48,837 nucleotides of DNA from Allobosea sp. (GTDB lineage: Bacteria; Pseudomonadota; Alphaproteobacteria; Rhizobiales; Beijerinckiaceae), in NCBI GenBank assembly GCA_024231975.1, contig JAAEQB010000027.1, positions 1 to 48,837 of the forward strand, given 5' to 3'. The position numbers and the translations under genes are program-made. Position 1 is the stretch's first letter. Each line of letters opens with the position of its first letter. This document shows positions 8,527 through 16,072 of this stretch, in pieces. The notes beneath the pieces are model-generated. The model saw only the letters and a program-made list of their open reading frames with translations. It ran no database searches and was not told the DNA's origin.

Positions 8527-9126
8527 GTGACCGCCACGACACTCGACCATCCTAAGGCTGCGATCCCGACCGTCTTCACGCAGGACGAACTCGGCTGGAA
8601 CGCCTGGCTCGACCCCGTTCCCGAAGAAGCCCTGACAGCGCGCCAGAAGGAGGGTCTGGTCGATATCGCCCGCGCCAAGAGCCCGTATTTTCGGTTGCTC
8701 GCGCATGATCCGGATATCCTTCGCGCCCGGACGCTGGCCGACAAGGACATCTTCTACAACACCCGCGCCGGCCTGCCGCGGGCCGAGCGCGAGCTTGCCG
8801 CGGCGGCGGTCTCGCGCAGCAATGGCTGCATCTACTGCGCTTCGGTCCACGCCCGCTTTGCCACCACGCATTCGAAGCGTCGCGACGATGTCCAGCGCCT
8901 GCTCGACGAAGGCGTCGGCGCCGATATCGATCCGCTCTGGAATGCCGTGATCGAGGCCTCGGTGGCGCTGACCGCGACGCCGATCGCTTTCGGTGCCGAG
9001 CACGTCGCCAAGCTGCGCCGTCTCGGTCTCGATGATCTCGCCATCGCCGACCTGATCCACGCCGCCTCGTTCTTCAACTGGGCCAACAGGCTGATGCTCT
9101 CTCTCGGCGAGCCGGAAACCCGCTGA
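8527..9126 (+). CDS. AhpD-like alkylhydroperoxidase-domain protein, Avi_7169-like
   Basis: A 199-aa all-alpha protein of the CMD/AhpD superfamily. The redox motif is visible as NGCIYCASVHARF (Cys101, Cys104, His108), the arrangement used by AhpD for thiol peroxidase chemistry. Later segments (DDLAIADLIHAASFFNWANRLML) are the usual peroxidase-related C-terminal helices. The start is GTG 8527, with AAAGGAG about 7 nt upstream. It lies in the operon between the cysteine-free CMD protein and an SsuD-like monooxygenase. Removing peroxide leaked by flavin monooxygenases, or handling a reactive sulfur product, fits the context, but neither is shown. Confidence 0.83.
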   Translation: MTATTLDHPKAAIPTVFTQDELGWNAWLDPVPEEALTARQKEGLVDIARAKSPYFRLLAHDPDILRARTLADKDIFYNTRAGLPRAERELAAAAVSRSNGCIYCASVHARFATTHSKRRDDVQRLLDEGVGADIDPLWNAVIEASVALTATPIAFGAEHVAKLRRLGLDDLAIADLIHAASFFNWANRLMLSLGEPETR

Positions 9127-9150
9127 GACAACCGACTGCGAGACGACAAC

Positions 9151-10221
9151 ATGAGCCTTGAATCCGAATACCTCTGGTACATCCCTAATGTCGTCGAGCC
9201 CGGTCATCGAGGTGACTCGACGGGCGAGGGCCACAACAGCCTGGAGACGCTGACCAGCCACGCCAAGGCGCTGGAGGCACATGGCTGGAAAGGCGCGCTG
9301 ATCGGCACCGGCTGGGGGCGACCCGACACCTTCACGCTCGCCGCCGCATTGGCGGCGCGCACCACGACCTTCGAGCCGCTGATCGCGATCCGCCCGGGTT
9401 ACTGGCGACCGGCCAACTTCGCCTCCGCCGCGGCGACGCTCGATCATCTGACCCGCGGCCGCGTGCGCATCAACATCGTCTCAGGCAAGGACAATCTTGC
9501 CGCCTATGGCGACAGCGAGGGCGACCAGGCGTATCGCTATGGCCGTACCAGGGAGTTCATGCGCCTGATCCGCAGGCTCTGGACTGAGGAGAATGTCGAC
9601 TTCGCCGGCGAGCATTTCCGCGTCGATGGATCGACCGTCGTGCCGCGCATTGAACAACGCGGTAAGCGCCTCCATCCCCGGCTCTATTTCGGCGGCGCCT
9701 CCGAGGCGGCGGAGCGGGTGGCGGCGACCGAGGCCGATGTCCAGCTGTTCTGGGGCGAGCCGCTCGAGGATGTGCGGCAGCGGATCGAGCGGCTGAAGGC
9801 GCTCAGCCGCGATCTCGACCGCGATCTGCCGCCGCTGGAGTTCGGGCTGCGGGTCACCACCTTCGTCCGCGACACCACGGAGCAGGCTTGGACGGAAGCC
9901 GAAGCCAAAGTCGCCGAGATGGCCAAGGGCAAGGGTGGAGGCTGGAACGACCACCGGCGCGGCGTCGCCGTCGGCCAGCAACGCCTGTTCGACCTGCAGG
10001 GCCGCGGCGAGGTGCTCGACGACAATCTCTACACCACGCCCGGCAAGTTCGGCGGCGGCGGCGCCGGTACCACCTGGCTGGTCGGTTCGGCCGAGGACGT
10101 CGCGCGCTCGCTGCGCAAATACCGCGACCTCGGTATCAACCATTTCGTCCTGTCGGATACGCCCTATCTGCCCGAGATCAGGCGGCAGGGCGACCAGCTG
10201 CTGCCCTTGCTGCGTAACTGA
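9151..10221 (+). CDS. SsuD-like LLM monooxygenase with altered active site
   Basis: A 356-aa LLM flavin monooxygenase related to alkanesulfonate monooxygenase. Similarity is clear in EPLIAIRPGYWRPANFASAAATLDHL, RINIVSGKDN, LYFGGASEAAERVAA and the final INHFVLSDTPYLPE. Compared with SsuD at 10255, the key positions differ. The TGRSCED block reads TGWGRPD (Cys lost), GIRLHVIV reads GLRVTTFV (His lost), and SGYPHLEE reads SDTPYLPE (Tyr and His lost). The FMN fold is preserved, so it is probably active on a different substrate. It is last in the plus-strand operon and ends just before a GC-rich hairpin. Start ATG 9151, with a weak GCGAG upstream. Confidence 0.82.
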   Translation: MSLESEYLWYIPNVVEPGHRGDSTGEGHNSLETLTSHAKALEAHGWKGALIGTGWGRPDTFTLAAALAARTTTFEPLIAIRPGYWRPANFASAAATLDHLTRGRVRINIVSGKDNLAAYGDSEGDQAYRYGRTREFMRLIRRLWTEENVDFAGEHFRVDGSTVVPRIEQRGKRLHPRLYFGGASEAAERVAATEADVQLFWGEPLEDVRQRIERLKALSRDLDRDLPPLEFGLRVTTFVRDTTEQAWTEAEAKVAEMAKGKGGGWNDHRRGVAVGQQRLFDLQGRGEVLDDNLYTTPGKFGGGGAGTTWLVGSAEDVARSLRKYRDLGINHFVLSDTPYLPEIRRQGDQLLPLLRN

Positions 10222-10244
10222 GGCGGCGCCGATCCGGCGCCGCC
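10222..10244. terminator. GC-rich bidirectional hairpin between convergent operons
   Basis: GGCGGCGCC (10222-10230) and GGCGCCGCC (10236-10244) form a perfect 9-bp stem with a 5-nt loop. It sits 1 bp after the stop of the plus-strand monooxygenase and 10 bp before the stop of ssuD on the minus strand. No long T run follows on either side, so efficiency is uncertain. Confidence 0.6.
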
Positions 10245-10254
10245 CGACGAGATT

Positions 10255-11430
10255 TCAGGAACTCGTGGCGCGCCGCTGGGCCGGCTTGACGTCATTGGCG
10301 ATGGTCTCGCCGAACGGGCCGTTGTTGACGACGCCGGAAAAGCGCGGCTTGCCATGGTTGAGGTCGAGCAAGGGGAAGACCAGCTCGGCGAAACGGTAGG
10401 CCTCCTCCAGATGCGGGTAGCCGGAGAGGATGAAGCTGTCGATGCCCAGCGCTTGATACTCGCGGATGCGGGCTGCGACCTGCTTGGGGTCGCCGACGAG
10501 GGCGGTGCCGGCGCCGCCGCGCACCAGGCCGACCCCGGCCCAGAGATTGGGCGAGATCTCCAGCCGATCGCGCCGGCCGCCATGCAGTGCCGACATCCGG
10601 CGCTGCCCTTCGGAATCCATGCGGGCGAAGGTCGCCTGCGATTTGGCGATCGTTTCGTCGTCGAGATGGCTGATCAGCCGGTTTGCCGCGGCCCAGGCCT
10701 CGTCCTCGCTTTCGCGGACGATGACATGCAGCCTGATACCGAACGAAACCTTGCGTCCTGCTGCCCTGGCGGCCTTGTCGACGACATCGATCTTCTGCGC
10801 GACAGCTGCGGGCGGCTCGCCCCAGGTCAGGTATTTGTCGATCGTGTCGGCGGCGACCGCGATGCCGGCCGGCGAGGAGCCGCCGAAATAGAGCGGCGGG
10901 CCGTTCTCCTGCGCCGGCGGATAGAGAAGCTGGGCACCCTCGACCTTGAGGTGGGCGCCGCGACGGTCGACTGTCTCACCGCGCAGCAGGGCCGAATAGA
11001 TCGACAGGAACTCGCGCGTCACCGCGTAGCGCTCGTCATGGCCGGAGAAGATGCCGTCACCGGCGTTCTCGACGGGGTCGCCGCCGGTGACGACGTTGAC
11101 CAGCAACCGGCCATTGCTGACGCGGTCGAGCGTCGCGGTCATGCGGGCGGCGACCGTTGGCGATTGCAGGCCAGGCCTGACGGCGACGAGATAGCGCAAT
11201 TCCTGCGTCGTTGGTGCGACCGCGGAAGCGACGATCCAGGAATCCTCGCAGCTGCGCCCGGTCGGCAGCAGCACGCCATAATAGCCGAGCTGGTCCGCCG
11301 CCTGAGCGACCTGGCGCAGATAGCCGAAATCGGTCTGCCGCCCGCCCTGGGCGGTGCCGAGATAGCGTCCATCGCCATGGGTCGGCAGGAACCACAGAAC
11401 GTTTGCTGTCGGGGAAGGGGCGATGCTCAT
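10255..11430 (-). CDS. ssuD: Alkanesulfonate monooxygenase SsuD
   Basis: A 391-aa FMNH2-dependent monooxygenase that converts alkanesulfonates to aldehydes and sulfite. All active-site residues known from E. coli SsuD appear in place: Cys61 in TGRSCEDSW (Cys54 in E. coli), Arg233/His235 in FGIRLHVIV (Arg226/His228), Arg304 in LVRGGAGTALVG (Arg297) and Tyr338/His340 in ILSGYPHLEEA (Tyr331/His333). Length is close to the E. coli enzyme (381 aa). The frame stays open far upstream, but ATG 11430 begins the family's N-terminus (NVLWFLPTHGDGRYLG). It is last in the minus-strand operon that starts with permease 18926. Reduced flavin could come from the reductase at 29208. Confidence 0.93.
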   Translation of the reverse strand: MSIAPSPTANVLWFLPTHGDGRYLGTAQGGRQTDFGYLRQVAQAADQLGYYGVLLPTGRSCEDSWIVASAVAPTTQELRYLVAVRPGLQSPTVAARMTATLDRVSNGRLLVNVVTGGDPVENAGDGIFSGHDERYAVTREFLSIYSALLRGETVDRRGAHLKVEGAQLLYPPAQENGPPLYFGGSSPAGIAVAADTIDKYLTWGEPPAAVAQKIDVVDKAARAAGRKVSFGIRLHVIVRESEDEAWAAANRLISHLDDETIAKSQATFARMDSEGQRRMSALHGGRRDRLEISPNLWAGVGLVRGGAGTALVGDPKQVAARIREYQALGIDSFILSGYPHLEEAYRFAELVFPLLDLNHGKPRFSGVVNNGPFGETIANDVKPAQRRATSS

Positions 11431-11506
11431 CGGCCGGGCTTTCTCATGTGGTGCAGGGGGACCGGCGTAGCCCCTGCGGGCCGCGCCGGCTTGTCGGGGC
11501 TGATCC

Positions 11507-12736
11507 CTAGAAGAAGCCGGTCTTCGGCAGGGCAGTGCCCCTGACTGCATGGGCGCCAACCGCCTGAGCCTTGTAGGAAATCGGGTTGTGCGCCGCGAGC
11601 GTGCGGGCATTGCGCCAGTGCCGGTCGAGATTGCTCTCGCGCTTGGCGGCCGAGGCGCCGCCGACATCGAAGAGCTGCGAGCCGGCGCGGATCGCGAGCT
11701 CGTCGACGACGATCTTGGCCTTGGCGGCGGCGAGCGCGGCTTCATGCGCGAGAGCCTCGTCGATGGCGCCGTCCTTGGCCGAAGCCGTCGCGCGATCGAG
11801 CGCCTCGGCCGCTGCGAGCACGGTCGCTTCGGCGGCGAAGGCGGCAGCTTCGACCTGCCCCACGACCTGTTGAAGCAGGGGATCGTCGGCCGGTGTCGCC
11901 ACCGGCGCATGCGCGAAGGAACGGCCGCGGCGGTGGAGCAGGGCGATGGCATCCTGCGCCACGGCCTTGATGATGCCGGCGACGACCGCGGTTACGAAGA
12001 TATGCGGCAAGGTCGTGTGGTAGGGGCGGGCATAGCTGCCGCCGGCCTCGTCCCAGACGATCTCGTCGGCCTCGACCCGGACGTGCTCGAACCGCGTCGT
12101 GCCGGTGCCGGTGAGGCGCTGGCCGACGCCGTCCCAATCGTCCAGACGGGTGATGCCCGGGCGATCGACCGGCAGGATGGCGGAGGCCAGCCGGCCGGCC
12201 TCGTCCCGGGCGCGCACTACGACATAGTCAGCGTAGAGCGTGCCGGTGCTGTAGTATTTCTCGCCGCTCAATCGATAGCCTTCGCCGTCCGCGGCGAGGA
12301 GCGTCTCGAGCGGGCTGCCGCCGACCGGCAGGGCGGTCAGCTCGCCCGCGGCCAGGCCGAAGATCTTGCCGGTGACGACCTCGGTGAGCCAGCGGGCGTT
12401 CTGCGGATCGAGCGCCGGCTGGGCAAAGCGTTCGACGAAGCTGAAATGGTTGCGCAGCGCGTGTGCGACATTGGGATCGGCGGCGCCGAGCGCGACGATC
12501 GCCTCGATCAGGTCTCGCAGCGAGCCGCCGGCGCCGCCATGGTCGAGCGGCACCCGCAAGGCGCCGAAGCGGGCGGCACGGATGAGGTCGATTTCGGCGT
12601 AGGGATGCGTGCGGGTGCGGTCGCGCTCGGAGGCACCTTCGCCGATCCGAGTGATCAGCTCTGCCAGTCCGGGCGAGCGGGGCGTGACGGGCGCAGCGAC
12701 TGTCGCGAAACTGTCCTTGGGCGCGGCGACGTTCAT
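11507..12736 (-). CDS. SfnB/DszC-like acyl-CoA-dehydrogenase-fold monooxygenase
   Basis: A 409-aa flavoenzyme of the acyl-CoA dehydrogenase superfamily, in the branch with SfnB (sulfur acquisition oxidoreductase) and DszC. An N-terminal helical domain (RFGALRVPLDHGGAGGSLRDL) is followed by the middle beta domain (LSGEKYYSTGTLYADYVVVRA, LDDWDGVGQRLTGTGTTRFE). The C-terminal helical bundle ends with NLDRHWRNARTLAAHNP, the conserved His segment of DszC-type enzymes. ATG 12736 has AAGGAG 9 nt upstream. It is one of three paralogues in this window (also 19251 and 37697). It lies between copD and ssuD in the operon. Exact substrate unknown; an FMNH2-dependent S- or N-hydroxylation is the family's usual reaction. 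Confidence 0.87.
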   Translation of the reverse strand: MNVAAPKDSFATVAAPVTPRSPGLAELITRIGEGASERDRTRTHPYAEIDLIRAARFGALRVPLDHGGAGGSLRDLIEAIVALGAADPNVAHALRNHFSFVERFAQPALDPQNARWLTEVVTGKIFGLAAGELTALPVGGSPLETLLAADGEGYRLSGEKYYSTGTLYADYVVVRARDEAGRLASAILPVDRPGITRLDDWDGVGQRLTGTGTTRFEHVRVEADEIVWDEAGGSYARPYHTTLPHIFVTAVVAGIIKAVAQDAIALLHRRGRSFAHAPVATPADDPLLQQVVGQVEAAAFAAEATVLAAAEALDRATASAKDGAIDEALAHEAALAAAKAKIVVDELAIRAGSQLFDVGGASAAKRESNLDRHWRNARTLAAHNPISYKAQAVGAHAVRGTALPKTGFF

Positions 12737-12759
12737 GGCAGCGTGCTCCTTGTTGGGGG

Positions 12760-14610
12760 TCAATGGCGATGAGTGCCGATGCCGCCGGCTTCGAACGGCT
12801 CAGCAACGACGCGGGCGAGTTCGTCCCGCCAGCCGGCAGACGAGGCGGCCTCGGGATGGACTGGCAGGATGCGGCTGCGCAGCCAGCCATTGGCGTCGAC
12901 GAGCAGGCGCACTCCGTCGAGTTTCGCCTCGTCGAGGCCGGCCATCAGGGCGAGCGCCGCGAGTGCGTCCGGTGAGCTCGACAGGCAATCGAAGCCGTCG
13001 GGAATGGACTGGTTGTCCCTGGAAAGCAGCAGAACGCGCGTGAGCTTGATGCCGTCAGGAGCGGGTTCCGGGCGGCGGCGGAGGTCGTCGGCGATCGTGA
13101 TCTCGATCAGGCCGGAGTGGCCGAGGATGTCGCGCATCGCGCTGCTGCCATCGCGGCAGAGGACCGGGAAGTCCGGCGTCAGGACCGGATGGCGCCAGCT
13201 TCCGCTGCGCTTCGCGGACGTGCCGGCGACGCGGGCGCGGAAATAGTCGATCAATTGCCAGCGCTCGCGCGGCCCGAGCCCTGCGATCGTGCCGTACGGG
13301 AAAGGGCTGTGGCCGATCCTGTCGAAGGTTTCGGTCAGCCAGCCATAGAGGTCGCCGTCGGGGCGCTGCCAGAGCCCGTAGGGCGTGGGATCGGACGGAT
13401 CGTCGCGCGGGCGGAAGCAGTTCGGCGTGCAGTAGCGCTTCAGCAGCGCCTCGCCGCGCAGGATCGAAGCGGCGGTGAAGCCAGTCTCTGAGCGCTGGAA
13501 GCTGGTCGGCCAGGCTGGTTTGGCCAGCAATGGCAGGTTGGGGAACGGCAGCAGCGCGACGGCGATGGCGGCCGCGAGAGGGCCGACGAGGCGAGTCCGG
13601 CGCCAGAACAGCGCTAGCAGGCCCACGCCGGTAACGCCGATTAGCGTGGCCGCGCGCCAAAGTTCCTTGGCGAAGTAGGCTTCGTCAATCCGCGACAGAT
13701 CGGGCTGGAGCGGGAAGGGCCAGGCCGGCTGCTCATGCGCTCCCGGCGGCTGATTGGCGAGCCAGGCCGCCATCGCGATCGCGCCGACTCCAAGAGCAAG
13801 CTCGATCGTGATGCTGATCAGCAGCGGGCGACGCGCGCCGGCTGCCAGCCTGGGCGTCAGCACGAAGCGGTTCAGGGCGGCGAGCGCCAGCAACGCCGCG
13901 AATATCGCCGCCTTGCCGAGTAGCAGCAGGCCATAGGGCGTGCCGAACAGGCCGCCGAGATCGCCGACCAGCGGCAGCGATTGCAGGACCCCGGTCGCCG
14001 CGATCGTGCCGACGGCGGCGAGGCCGAGCCAGGAGAAACGCCGGACCGTCGCTGCTGCCGTGGCGATTGGCAGCTGGGCTGCGGCAAGTAAAAGCGCCGG
14101 CAGGGCGCCGATCCAGAGTCCCGCCGCTGCCGTATGCAGCGCGACCTGCACCGGCAGGGTCGGCGTCGAGGCCGCAGCCGCATGGCCGAGCCAGGGCTGC
14201 AAGGTTACGGCTGCCGCTGCGAGCAAAGTGGCAAAGCCAGTGCGCCAGGGTGAGCGCAGATCGCCTGCGGCTTCGAGAATGAGCACCAGCAATCCGAACC
14301 GGATCAGCAGGGCATGGCCGAATACCGTCTCCACCGCGATGAGGCGGGTTGCGGCGAAGATACCCAGCTCGTCGCCAGGCGCGCGGAGAGCTTGCAGTGG
14401 CAACCAGATCGCGGAGGCGGTCAGCGCGACGATGATCGCGTGGCGCAACAGAGACCGCAGAGCCGGGCGAACCAAGTCGTACGGACGCACGTCCCCAGAG
14501 GAGCGCGGGATGAGAAGCGCGATCGCGAGCGTCCCGAACGCCGTGAGCGCCGCCATCAGCTCGATGCCGCGCACCAGGCGCAGCAGGAGGTCGAGGGCGG
14601 CGCCGGCCAA
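12760..14610 (-). CDS. copD: CopD-family membrane protein fused to a degenerate cytochrome-c-like domain
   Basis: A 616-aa inner-membrane protein. Residues 1 to about 360 hold roughly nine hydrophobic helices of the CopD type, including the FGHALLIRFGLL and VALHTAAAGLWIGALPALLLA segments. Residues about 380-465 resemble a cytochrome c domain (GEALLKRYC...RPDGDLYGWL...RERWQLIDYFRAR). The heme motif reads CTPNCF (Cys394, Cys397, Phe398), so the axial His of CxxCH is missing, and the usual Met ligand region reads SPFPYG. A C-terminal thioredoxin-like or SCO-like domain follows (HPVLTPDFPVLCRDGSS). The start is TTG 14610, next to the copC stop with GTGAGG about 7 nt upstream. Role in copper handling is inferred. 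Confidence 0.8.
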   Translation of the reverse strand: MAGAALDLLLRLVRGIELMAALTAFGTLAIALLIPRSSGDVRPYDLVRPALRSLLRHAIIVALTASAIWLPLQALRAPGDELGIFAATRLIAVETVFGHALLIRFGLLVLILEAAGDLRSPWRTGFATLLAAAAVTLQPWLGHAAAASTPTLPVQVALHTAAAGLWIGALPALLLAAAQLPIATAAATVRRFSWLGLAAVGTIAATGVLQSLPLVGDLGGLFGTPYGLLLLGKAAIFAALLALAALNRFVLTPRLAAGARRPLLISITIELALGVGAIAMAAWLANQPPGAHEQPAWPFPLQPDLSRIDEAYFAKELWRAATLIGVTGVGLLALFWRRTRLVGPLAAAIAVALLPFPNLPLLAKPAWPTSFQRSETGFTAASILRGEALLKRYCTPNCFRPRDDPSDPTPYGLWQRPDGDLYGWLTETFDRIGHSPFPYGTIAGLGPRERWQLIDYFRARVAGTSAKRSGSWRHPVLTPDFPVLCRDGSSAMRDILGHSGLIEITIADDLRRRPEPAPDGIKLTRVLLLSRDNQSIPDGFDCLSSSPDALAALALMAGLDEAKLDGVRLLVDANGWLRSRILPVHPEAASSAGWRDELARVVAEPFEAGGIGTHRH

Positions 14611-14611
14611 G

Positions 14612-15016
14612 TCAGGGCCTCACGGTGAAGGCGAAGCTGCCATTGGTGCGATGGGTGTCGACCGAGGCTGCGACCCAGTCGACGGTGTAGCGCCCCGGCG
14701 GCAACTCGCTCAGCGTGACGAGCAGCTTCTTGCCGCTGGTGTCGGCGAAACGGGCCGCTCCGCTGTCGACGCGGCGGCCGCTGGCGTCCTTTACGGCGAT
14801 GCTGGAGAGCTTCTCCTCCAGCTTCTCGGTGAAGCTGATCGAGACCTCGCGCGGGGCGGTGCGCACGGTGCTGTCGACCGCCGGGCTGGCGCTGACGAGG
14901 TGGGCGTGGGCGAGGGCGGGCGTCGAGCCGACGATCGCCAGCAGCGCCAGCGTGATCACGGCCTCGCGCCGCGTGGGCGAAGCGATGGCTTCTCCGCTTG
15001 GGAATTCGATCACCAT
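14612..15016 (-). CDS. copC: CopC-type periplasmic copper-binding protein
   Basis: A 134-aa secreted beta-barrel protein. After a Sec signal (cleavage predicted after Ala36, PALA-HAHL) the mature chain starts with His37, the N-terminal copper ligand of CopC. Asp120 and His122 (SVDTHRTNG) match the other ligands of the Cu(II) site. There is no Met-rich Cu(I) site, as in many single-site CopC proteins. ATG 15016 lies inside the last codons of the upstream permease (7-nt overlap). The copD start follows directly, so copC and copD are coupled. Their position inside a sulfonate-uptake operon is unusual. Confidence 0.88.
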   Translation of the reverse strand: MVIEFPSGEAIASPTRREAVITLALLAIVGSTPALAHAHLVSASPAVDSTVRTAPREVSISFTEKLEEKLSSIAVKDASGRRVDSGAARFADTSGKKLLVTLSELPPGRYTVDWVAASVDTHRTNGSFAFTVRP

Positions 15017-16008
15017 TGCACGACGCCTTTCTGCCAGACGAGAAGCCGGTCACGGATGCGGAAGAGGAGGGTGGTGAGGCCGGAGAACAGCACGGCCATG
15101 ACCAGCAGCCCGGCATAGAGATGGCCATAGGCGGTCCAGCCGCGGGCCCAGTCGATGTAGTAGCCGAGCCCGGCCTTGACCCCGATCATCTCGGCGACGA
15201 CCAGCACGGCGATGCCGTGGCCGAGCCCCATGAACAGGCCGACGAAGAGATGCGGCAGCGAGGCCGGGATCGCGACGCGCAGCAGCAGGAAGCGTTGGCT
15301 GGCGCCGAGCGTGCGGGCGACGTCGTAATAGGCCTTGTCGATAGCGGCGACGCCCGACCAGGTCAGGATCGTCACCGGGAACCAGGTCGCAAGCGCGACC
15401 AGGAAGACGCCGGCACTGAAGCTCGACGGGAACAGGAACAGCACCAGCGGGATCAGGGCCGTCGTCGGAATCGGCCCGATGAAGCGCAGGATCGGGCTCG
15501 TCCAGTAGCCGACCCTCCGCGTCCAGCCGGTGGCGAGGCCGGTGAGAAAACCGGCGACCGCGCCGAAGGCGATGCCGAGCGAGAGCAGTACCAGCGAGGC
15601 GCGGATGCCTTCGAGCAGGCGCGGGTAGTCGCTGGCATAAGCCTCGAGCAGGCCCTGTGCCGGCGGGAAATAGGGCAGCGGCCAGTAGCCGGTCTTGGCT
15701 GAGGCGATCTGCCAGATCAAGAGCAGCACCGGCAGGGCGATCAGCCAGGGGCCGTTCTTCCGGAGCCAGCGGTCGACGCCGCGCAGGCGGGGGCCGAGCC
15801 CGTAGCCGAGCAGCAGGACCGCGCCGATCAGCCATTGCCCGGCGGCGAGATGCGTGGTCAGGGCGAAGTCGCGGATGTTCGGCCAGAGCAAGGTGATCGC
15901 GCCGGCGGCGCTCCAGGCGAGCGTGGCGAAGACGAGGTTGAGGTCGCGCTGGCTGATATCGGCTGGCGCGCCCGCTATAATCCTGTCCGTGATCGCATGA
16001 TCAGTCAC
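15010..16008 (-). CDS. Sulfonate-type ABC permease, second copy
   Basis: A 332-aa BPD_transp_1-type permease. The last 250 residues carry the SsuC/TauC core with the EAA loop YYDVARTLGASQRFLLLRVA and the DWARGWTAYGHLYAGLL end. The first 85 residues add extra hydrophobic helices not found in the usual 260-aa SsuC. It is a clear paralogue of the permease at 17928: same length, matching N-terminal extension and near-identical C-terminus (WQKGVVQW against WQKGLVQW). The frame is open upstream, but GTG 16008 gives the matching length, with AGGA about 10 nt upstream. Together the two permeases may form a heterodimeric channel with the single ATPase at 17140. Confidence 0.87.
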   Translation of the reverse strand: MTDHAITDRIIAGAPADISQRDLNLVFATLAWSAAGAITLLWPNIRDFALTTHLAAGQWLIGAVLLLGYGLGPRLRGVDRWLRKNGPWLIALPVLLLIWQIASAKTGYWPLPYFPPAQGLLEAYASDYPRLLEGIRASLVLLSLGIAFGAVAGFLTGLATGWTRRVGYWTSPILRFIGPIPTTALIPLVLFLFPSSFSAGVFLVALATWFPVTILTWSGVAAIDKAYYDVARTLGASQRFLLLRVAIPASLPHLFVGLFMGLGHGIAVLVVAEMIGVKAGLGYYIDWARGWTAYGHLYAGLLVMAVLFSGLTTLLFRIRDRLLVWQKGVVQW

Positions 16009-16072
16009 GGTATGCGCATCCTGGTGGCAGGGAGGGTTGGCGGATGCCGGTAGGCACCCGCCTGAGGGAACG

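Noticed and set aside
11549..12772. A 407-codon plus-strand frame
   Set aside because: Antisense of the SfnB-like gene; composition rich in Gly, Arg and Asp without motifs.
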